In this document: one piece after another, positions 57,330 to 64,000 of the stretch
How positions within the stretch are numbered: the first letter of the stretch is position 1
Layout: every line of letters starts with the position of its first letter
From: Nitrospirota bacterium
GTDB taxonomy: Bacteria; Nitrospirota; Thermodesulfovibrionia; UBA6902; JAJYJJ01
Assembly (NCBI GenBank): GCA_021789595.1
Contig: JAJYJJ010000003.1
Location: forward strand, 62,001-126,000
DNA: 64,000 bases
Direction: 5' to 3'
The notes under the pieces: model-generated
Database searches by the model: none
Told to the model about the DNA's origin: nothing
What the model saw: only the letters and a program-made list of their open reading frames with translations
Made by a program: the position numbers and the translations under genes

Positions 57330-58538
57330 ATGAAGAAGATATTTATGTCGGTTATTTTTCTGGTCATTGTATTTCTAATGGTAAGGAGCAATTTCAGTAT
57401 TTTCAATAAATCGGCGGATACCAGCGAACAGGTAAAGTATAAGGAAATAAGCGGCACGATCAAAAAGGGAGAAACCCTTTTCGATATTTTTAAGAAGTAT
57501 AATCTGAACCTGTCTGAGCTTTTCAAGATTAAAGAGGCATCTGCAAATATCTACACGTTGAGGGAGGTATATCCTGGTCAGCCATACAAAATAGTAATTG
57601 GCGACAATAACCAGATAAACGCTTTTATTTACTGGATAGATGATGATTCTGTCCTTAACATCAACCGCACCGAATCCGGGTACTGTGCTGAGAAGAAGGC
57701 CGTTGAGTATGAAAAAATGATTATGCATATAGGTGGGATAATAAAGGATAATCTAATATCCTCTATAGGAAAAGACAATGGAAACCTGATGCTGGCACTT
57801 CAGCTTTCGGATATATTTGCATGGGATATTGATTTTTCAACAGACCTCAGAAACGATGATACATTTAAACTTGTGGTAGAAGGTCTTTACTTAGACGGAG
57901 AATTCAAAAAATATGGAGACATATTATCAGCAGAGTTTGTAAACAATGGTGAGACATACTTTGCTTACAGGTTTGAATATAATGGAAGGGTTGATTACTA
58001 CGACGCTGAAGGTAAGTCTCTCAGAAAGGCATTTCTGAAGGCTCCACTGAGTTTCAGGAGAATCAGTTCAGGGTTTTCATCAGGGCGGTTTCATCCAATA
58101 TTAAAGATATACAGGCCGCATCATGGGCTTGATTATGCTGCACCTATGGGGACTCCCGTTTCTGCTGCCGGTGACGGAATAGTGATATTTTCTGGATATG
58201 AAAGGGGATATGGTAAGCTTGTTATATTAAAACATCCCAATGGTTACAGGACATATTATGGCCATTTATCAAGGATTGGAAGAAATATAAGAAGAGGAAT
58301 AAAGGTTGAGCAGGGGCATATTATTGGCTATGTTGGAGCAACAGGCCTTGCTACAAGGCCGCATCTACATTACGAGATGAGGATTAATAACAGGCCTGTT
58401 AATCCCATAACCGTGAAATCGCTGAAGGGAAATTCGATTCCAAAGAAATTAATGGCTGAGTTCAGAGGTTTTAAAAATCAGATGGACGGAAGGCTTGCTT
58501 CCATAATACCGACGGCTGTTGTCCTTGCTAAAAAATAG
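57330..58538 (+). CDS. M23 family metallopeptidase with N-terminal TM anchor and LysM/OapA-like segment
   Basis: RRISSGFSSGRFHPILKIYRPHHGLDYAAPMGTPVSAAGDGIVIFSGY...GRTYYGHLSR...LHYEMRINNRPVNP. Confidence 0.92.
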   Translation: MKKIFMSVIFLVIVFLMVRSNFSIFNKSADTSEQVKYKEISGTIKKGETLFDIFKKYNLNLSELFKIKEASANIYTLREVYPGQPYKIVIGDNNQINAFIYWIDDDSVLNINRTESGYCAEKKAVEYEKMIMHIGGIIKDNLISSIGKDNGNLMLALQLSDIFAWDIDFSTDLRNDDTFKLVVEGLYLDGEFKKYGDILSAEFVNNGETYFAYRFEYNGRVDYYDAEGKSLRKAFLKAPLSFRRISSGFSSGRFHPILKIYRPHHGLDYAAPMGTPVSAAGDGIVIFSGYERGYGKLVILKHPNGYRTYYGHLSRIGRNIRRGIKVEQGHIIGYVGATGLATRPHLHYEMRINNRPVNPITVKSLKGNSIPKKLMAEFRGFKNQMDGRLASIIPTAVVLAKK

Positions 58539-58544
58539 GGAGGG

Positions 58545-59591
58545 ATGATGGGTATTGGGTTAAAAGACATAGTAATACCCGCTGCCACAGCAACGGTATC
58601 AGCATCGGTACTTTTTGTCGTTAGGGGTATTGCCTTCAGGCTGCTTCACAGGTGGGCCGAAAAAACTGAGACAAGGATTGACGATATAATCATCAGATCA
58701 TTAAAAGTTCCCTCTGTTTACTGGTGCATAGCCATCGGGCTTTACATAGGTGTCGCCGTCTCCGATTTCCCTGAGAAATATGTTTTTTATTTCAGCAGGG
58801 CAATCCATGTAATTGTGATATTGTCTATTACCATTGCTGCTGCAAATCTGTCAGGCAAAATATTCAAAAATTATATTCAGAAATCAGACCTGCCAATTCC
58901 AACTACAGGACTTGCATACGGTATATTAAAAGGGACGATTCTGATTATAGGCTTTCTGATTATACTCAGCGTTCTGGGAATATCCATAACTCCTCTTATT
59001 ACGGCCCTTGGTGTTGGAGGTCTTGCCGTTGCACTTGCATTGCAGGATACGCTTGCAAACCTTTTTGCAGGGATTCATATACTCGTTGAGAAGTCCATCA
59101 GGGTTGGAGACTTCGTAAGACTTGAGACAGGGCAGGAAGGTTATGTGGAGGACATCACATGGAGGACGACGAGGATAAGGATGCTTCCTAATAATATGGT
59201 CATAATTCCAAATAGCAAACTATCTCAGAGCATTGTAACGAATTATTATCTGCCTGAAAAAAGGATGTCATTGTTAATTCCCATAGGTGTGAGCTATTCT
59301 TCTGACCCTGAAAAAGTTGAAACCATACTCGTGGAAGAAGCAAAAAAGGCCGTTGGAGAAATTCCCGGATTACTCGGCGATCCGGAGCCTTTTGTGAGGT
59401 TCATACCGGGATTCGGCGAAAGCTCGCTTGATTTTACGCTGATATGTCAGGTTCAGGAATTTGTTGACCAGTATCTTGCGCAGCATGAATTAAGAAAAAG
59501 GATATTTAAAAGATTTCAGGAAGAGGGCATAGAGATACCTTTCCCGCACAGGACGGTTTATTTAAGGGAGGAGAAGGAGTGGCAGAAGTAA
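58545..59591 (+). CDS. MscS-type mechanosensitive ion channel
   Basis: LGVGGLAVALALQDTLANLFAGIHILVEKSIRVGDFVRLETGQEGYVEDITWRTTRIRMLPNNMVIIPNSKLSQSIVTNY. Confidence 0.93.
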   Translation: MMGIGLKDIVIPAATATVSASVLFVVRGIAFRLLHRWAEKTETRIDDIIIRSLKVPSVYWCIAIGLYIGVAVSDFPEKYVFYFSRAIHVIVILSITIAAANLSGKIFKNYIQKSDLPIPTTGLAYGILKGTILIIGFLIILSVLGISITPLITALGVGGLAVALALQDTLANLFAGIHILVEKSIRVGDFVRLETGQEGYVEDITWRTTRIRMLPNNMVIIPNSKLSQSIVTNYYLPEKRMSLLIPIGVSYSSDPEKVETILVEEAKKAVGEIPGLLGDPEPFVRFIPGFGESSLDFTLICQVQEFVDQYLAQHELRKRIFKRFQEEGIEIPFPHRTVYLREEKEWQK

Positions 59592-60247
59592 TGGAGCCTT
59601 TTGAATTTAAGCAGTGCGTGAGCATCCTTAAATCCACAGGTAAAATGGCCAAAAGCTTACGGGAACTAAGGGGTGTAATAGCTGTTGTGAGCGATGAGTC
59701 CATATTTCATCACACGTATCAGTATTTTTTAAAGGGACACATCCTCGAATACACAAATGACTTTGCCCAATGGGCAGGGGAAAGCCTTGAAGGAAGGGCG
59801 CTATCAGAGCATCTTTCCAATATAGACCCCTATGCATTTAAAAATATAGATGAACTGAGGCAGGAGCTGCTCAATGTAATAGACAGTTATCTCAAAAGCT
59901 TCCCTGAGCCGAGGGAGGCAATGCCAGGCGATGAATTTTACTTCAACGAGACCATAACCCTTACATTTCCTGTGGGCATAAGGGCTAAGAATCTTGCGGA
60001 ATTCTTAATAGCAGTTAAGTATATAGATGCAGGAGCCATTTACTACCATTTCTATGAGGCAAGAATCAGGCTCGGAGTTGATGACTTCTCAAAATGGTTT
60101 GAAGATTCATTGGGTAAAAAGGATCTGGCAGAAAGGATAATGGCCATAGACCCATTCATGCACAGCATAGAAGGAATAAGGGAATATATAGCAGAGGCTG
60201 TTGATGAAGAAGTAAAGAAGGATATGGGGGAGATTATACAGTTATGA
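59579..60247 (+). CDS. DUF5752-like protein
   Basis: two internal repeats around ALSEHLSNIDPYAF and LAERIMAIDPFMH; situated before the TreT-like gene. Confidence 0.65.
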   Translation: MAEVMEPFEFKQCVSILKSTGKMAKSLRELRGVIAVVSDESIFHHTYQYFLKGHILEYTNDFAQWAGESLEGRALSEHLSNIDPYAFKNIDELRQELLNVIDSYLKSFPEPREAMPGDEFYFNETITLTFPVGIRAKNLAEFLIAVKYIDAGAIYYHFYEARIRLGVDDFSKWFEDSLGKKDLAERIMAIDPFMHSIEGIREYIAEAVDEEVKKDMGEIIQL

Positions 60248-61455
60248 TTTCGCAGTATTCAGGCATATCCCCAAAGGGCGATTTAATACTCCTACAGAGG
60301 ATCGGGGAGAAACTGAAAGGCAGGTCTTTCCTTCACATAAACTCCACCCGTGCAGGCGGGGGAGTTGCCGAGATACTGCACAGGATGATTCCCATACTCA
60401 AAGACCTCGGCATAGATGCAAGATGGGAGGTCATAGAAGGGGATGAAAGATTCTTTGATATAACAAAGAAAATCCACAATTCCCTTCAGGGAAATTTTGA
60501 AAATATTACCGAAGACATGTGGCAGTATCATTACGAGGTTAACAGGAGAAATGCCGAAAGGCTCAATCTTGATGCGGATGCGGTTTTAATACATGACCCT
60601 CAGCCAGCCCCTCTGATTGAATTCAGAAAATCGGGTAAATGGATATGGAGATGCCACATAGATGTATCAAATCCCATAAAAGAGGTCTGTGATTATCTCA
60701 GGCGATACTGTGAGAGATATGATTCAGCTATCTTTTCAATTGCAAAATTCGCAAGGGCAATGGGTATAGACGAGTTCATTATCCCGCCTTCCATAGACCC
60801 TATCAGTGAGAAGAACAGAGAGTTAACAGATGAAGAGATACAGGAAACTCTGAATAAATTCCAGATAACAAAAGACAGACCTATAATACTTCAGGTCTCC
60901 CGTTTTGATAGATTTAAAGATCCCATAGGCGTAATAAAGGCTTACAGGATTGTTAAAAAATATAATGATTGCATTCTGGTTCTTGCAGGAAGCCCTGCAA
61001 CAGATGACCCTGAAGGCGAAGTGGTCTTAAATGAGGTAAAGGAGTATGCAGCCGATGACCCTGATATACATGTCCTTTTATTACCACCTTTCAGCGATAA
61101 AGATATAAATGCCCTTCAGAGAAGAGCCACAGTTATTATTCAAAAATCTATAAGAGAAGGGTTTGGTCTTACAGTCTCTGAATCCCTGTGGAAAGGAAAG
61201 CCAGTAATAGGCGGCGCCACAGGCGGGATTCCGCTCCAGATAGTGCATGGCGTAACAGGATTCCTTGTCCACTCGGTGGAGGGCGCTGCATTCAGGGTAA
61301 GACAACTCCTGAATAATCCGGAGATGACCAAGAGAATGGGTGAAAAGGGCAGGGAGCATGTAAGGAAGAATTTTTTAATAACAAGGCAGATAAGGGATTA
61401 TCTGTCCGTATGGTATGCGATGGAGAATAAAGGGGAAAGCGTTCTGGAGTTGTAA
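60244..61455 (+). CDS. TreT-like glycosyltransferase (trehalose synthase family, GT4)
   Basis: SFLHINSTRAGGGVAEILHRMIPILKDLGIDARWEVIEGDERFFDITKKIHNSLQG...QKSIREGFGLTVSESLWKGKPVIGG. Confidence 0.88.
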   Translation: MISQYSGISPKGDLILLQRIGEKLKGRSFLHINSTRAGGGVAEILHRMIPILKDLGIDARWEVIEGDERFFDITKKIHNSLQGNFENITEDMWQYHYEVNRRNAERLNLDADAVLIHDPQPAPLIEFRKSGKWIWRCHIDVSNPIKEVCDYLRRYCERYDSAIFSIAKFARAMGIDEFIIPPSIDPISEKNRELTDEEIQETLNKFQITKDRPIILQVSRFDRFKDPIGVIKAYRIVKKYNDCILVLAGSPATDDPEGEVVLNEVKEYAADDPDIHVLLLPPFSDKDINALQRRATVIIQKSIREGFGLTVSESLWKGKPVIGGATGGIPLQIVHGVTGFLVHSVEGAAFRVRQLLNNPEMTKRMGEKGREHVRKNFLITRQIRDYLSVWYAMENKGESVLEL

Positions 61456-61460
61456 AAGAT

Positions 61461-63692
61461 ATGTTAAAGGACTTTATAGAGGAAAACTTTTCGGATAAGG
61501 TTCTGATAATAGTCTCCAACAGAGAGCCTTACATCCATAAAAAGACTGGCTTGAGCATCAGGGTCGAAAGACCTGCTGGCGGTTTAATATCGGCCATGGA
61601 TGATGTCTTGAGGGCAACAGGTGGCATATGGGTGGCATGGGGTAGCGGAAGTGGGGACAGGGATGTCGTTGACAGCAAAAACCTTATGCTGGTGCCGCCG
61701 GGGAATCCTTCTTATATGCTGAAGAGGGTCTGGCTCAGTCCTAAAGAGGTGGATAATTACTACCATGGATATTCAAATCAGGTATTATGGCCACTCTGCC
61801 ATATAACCCTTGACAGGGTATATTTCAGAAAAAGGTTCTGGGAGGATTATAGAAAGGTAAACGGGGCCTTTGCCGATGCTGTCATTGAAGAAACAGGTAA
61901 TGACTCAATTGTATGGGTTCATGATTACCATTTATGTCTTGTGCCAGGAATCTTAAGAGGTGAGAAGCCTGAGTTAACCATAGCGCATTTCTGGCATATT
62001 CCATGGCCTGACTGGAGCGTCTTCAGGGTCTGCCCGCAGTCAAAAGAAATCCTTGAAGGATTGCTTGGAAATGACCTGATAGGCTTTCAGATACCCCTCT
62101 TTGTGAAAAACTTTTTAGACTGTGTGAAAGAATGCCTCGATGCCGATATTGATTACCACCAATCAACGATTACCTACAGAGGACATACCACAAGGCTGAA
62201 GGCATTCCCCATAAGCATAGATTTTGATAAGTTCAATTCAATGGCCTCATCGCAGAGAACGATAAGGATGATGAAAAACATAAAAGAAAAATACAAAATC
62301 ACACAGGACTATATCGGAATCGGAGTTGACAGACTTGAGTATACAAAGGCACTGATAAAGAGGCTTCAGGCCATAGACTTATTCTTTGATAGATATGAGA
62401 GATTCAGGAAAAAATTCACCTTCATCCAGATCACTGTTCCTACAAGGATAAGGGAGCCGTATATAAGTTATAAAAAGACTGTTGAAGAACTTGTTACAAA
62501 GATCAACGAAAAATACTCACTGGGCAACTGGAAACCAATTATTTACATTGATACAAAGATTGAGCATGAAGACCTTGTTTCCTATTACAGAATGGCTGAT
62601 GTCGCCATAATAAGCTCTGTTTACGACGGGATGAACCTCGTAGCAAAGGAGTATGCGGCATCACAGGTTGATGAGAATGGTGTTTTGATTCTCAGCGAAC
62701 TTGCAGGGGCAGCAGATGAACTGGAAGGAGCAATACTCGTGAATCCCTATGACATTGAAGGCTTCTCGGATGACATAAGAAAGGCATTGAGGATGCCGCA
62801 AAAGGAAAAGGCAAACAGAATGGCTGTATTAAGGAGACAGGTAAAGGGAAGCGATATTTATAAATGGATTTCTGACATCCTGCACGAGGTGATAAAGATA
62901 TCATCCGTAAAACAGAAGAAGTGCTGTTATCTCTTTGACCATACTGATGAAATAAAAGAGAGGCTATCAGACAAAAGAATTTTTTTATTCCTTGATTACG
63001 ATGGAACACTTACCCCCATTGTTGAATCCCCTGACAGGGCCTTTATATCGGAAGATATGCGTTCTCTCATAGTCAGGTTAAAAGAATATATACCCATTGC
63101 TGTAATAACTGGCAGAAGCCTTCAGGACATAAAAGGGAGAGTGGAGATGGAAGATATCATCTATGCTGGAAATCATGGAGCAGAGATATGGGATAGCAGC
63201 AAAATAGTCAGGAGTCAAGAGTCAGGAGTCGAGAGTAATTTGTTAAAGGAATTTCTTGATAAATTGAAAAATAAATTGTCTCACATCGAGGGCCTCTTAA
63301 TTGAGGATAAAGGTCTCACTGCCAGCATACATTTCAGGATGGTAAAGGTTAAGTATTTAAGTGAGGTGTTTGATATACTCTGGAGGATAGCAAAGGAATA
63401 CGAGGATTCATTCAAAATTACTTCAGGCAAGAAGGTCTTTGAAATAAGACCTCTCAATGCATGGAACAAGGGTGATGTAATATCATGGATAATCAGGAAC
63501 TTAGGTAATGGAAGGATTCCGATTTATGTAGGTGACGATACCACTGATGAGGATGCCTTCAGGGCAGTAAAGGGAAAGGGCATAAGTATCTGCATCGGTG
63601 GTAGTCCCGAAGCTGATTATTATTTAAAAAGGCAGGAAGAGGTGGAGATGTTTCTCAAAGAACTTATAAAATTATCAGAAAAGAATGGATAG
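61461..63692 (+). CDS. fused trehalose-6-phosphate synthase (OtsA) / trehalose-phosphatase (OtsB)
   Basis: IVSNREPYIHKKTG...WVHDYHLCLVPGILR...GVDRLEYTKALIKRL; then FLFLDYDGTLTPIVESPDRA...ITGRSLQDIKGR...YVGDDTTDEDAF. Confidence 0.92.
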   Translation: MLKDFIEENFSDKVLIIVSNREPYIHKKTGLSIRVERPAGGLISAMDDVLRATGGIWVAWGSGSGDRDVVDSKNLMLVPPGNPSYMLKRVWLSPKEVDNYYHGYSNQVLWPLCHITLDRVYFRKRFWEDYRKVNGAFADAVIEETGNDSIVWVHDYHLCLVPGILRGEKPELTIAHFWHIPWPDWSVFRVCPQSKEILEGLLGNDLIGFQIPLFVKNFLDCVKECLDADIDYHQSTITYRGHTTRLKAFPISIDFDKFNSMASSQRTIRMMKNIKEKYKITQDYIGIGVDRLEYTKALIKRLQAIDLFFDRYERFRKKFTFIQITVPTRIREPYISYKKTVEELVTKINEKYSLGNWKPIIYIDTKIEHEDLVSYYRMADVAIISSVYDGMNLVAKEYAASQVDENGVLILSELAGAADELEGAILVNPYDIEGFSDDIRKALRMPQKEKANRMAVLRRQVKGSDIYKWISDILHEVIKISSVKQKKCCYLFDHTDEIKERLSDKRIFLFLDYDGTLTPIVESPDRAFISEDMRSLIVRLKEYIPIAVITGRSLQDIKGRVEMEDIIYAGNHGAEIWDSSKIVRSQESGVESNLLKEFLDKLKNKLSHIEGLLIEDKGLTASIHFRMVKVKYLSEVFDILWRIAKEYEDSFKITSGKKVFEIRPLNAWNKGDVISWIIRNLGNGRIPIYVGDDTTDEDAFRAVKGKGISICIGGSPEADYYLKRQEEVEMFLKELIKLSEKNG
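63206..63233 (+). repeat. heptad array (4 x 7 nt) inside the otsA-otsB fusion
   Basis: AGTCAGG AGTCAAG AGTCAGG AGTCGAG. Confidence 0.85.
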
Positions 63693-64000
63693 TATTATTC
63701 TCAGAAAAGAAGTTCAGGAAAGAATCAAGGAGGTAAAGGAAGTTGACATCCTTGTCGGCATACCCAGCTACAACAATGCACGCACAATAGGTCATGTTGT
63801 AAAGGCTGTGCAGGCGGGATTTGCCAAGTATTTCCCTGATAAAAAGTGTCTCCTTGTAAATTCTGACGGTGGTTCTGACGACGGCACGACGGAGGTTGTC
63901 CAGAATACAACTATTGAGGATTTCCAGTCAATTCTTCTCCATTACAGAGTAGAACCTTTTTTTAAAATAGCAACACCATATCATGGCATCCCTGGAAAAG
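63685..64000 (+). CDS. GT-A glycosyltransferase (glucosylglycerate/mannosylglycerate synthase-like), cut by window end
   Basis: Own translation: MDSIILRKEVQERIKEVKEVDILVGIPSYNNARTIGHVVKAVQAGFAKYFPDKKCLLVNSDGGSDDGTTEVVQ... Confidence 0.75.
   Translation, partial: MDSIILRKEVQERIKEVKEVDILVGIPSYNNARTIGHVVKAVQAGFAKYFPDKKCLLVNSDGGSDDGTTEVVQNTTIEDFQSILLHYRVEPFFKIATPYHGIPGK

Overview
The window is a gene-dense bacterial chromosome segment. Gene content (V/A-type ATPase, NADH-type selenocysteine formate dehydrogenase, fhs, ThiC/BzaF-like enzyme) suggests an anaerobe, perhaps Nitrospirota or Deltaproteobacteria-like; the taxonomy is a guess. Blocks in order: (i) housekeeping genes: galT, coaX, birA, nth, argF, rnj, ftsK, lolA-like; (ii) glycerate 2-kinase and an MpgP-type phosphatase; (iii) a nine-gene V/A-ATPase operon on the minus strand; (iv) an ArsR-controlled RND efflux triad; (v) tRNA-Leu followed by an accessory island: a type I restriction-modification operon that also encodes a RAYT transposase, an uncharacterised PD-(D/E)XK-like protein and a HicBA toxin-antitoxin pair, then a second IS200-like element with terminal inverted repeats; (vi) tilS, leuS, lptE, holA, rpsT, murJ; (vii) a cobalamin riboswitch with terminator in front of a ThiC-family gene, a strong bzaF (anaerobic benzimidazole synthase) candidate; (viii) fhs and a formate dehydrogenase split in the ORF track by an in-frame UGA with an fdhF-like SECIS hairpin; (ix) tRNA-Lys, tRNA-Glu, csp; (x) a compatible-solute/osmotic cluster: GT81-like, M23, MscS, TreT-like, OtsA-OtsB fusion, GT2-like. 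The most unusual pattern cuts across these blocks. Several unrelated genes carry (a) short arrays of degenerate 7-bp repeats, usually four units (28 nt), and (b) GC-rich palindromes, both read through as coding sequence. Both types also occur together in the cobalamin riboswitch and in the formate dehydrogenase gene. All family assignments are from reading the protein sequences; no database search was run.
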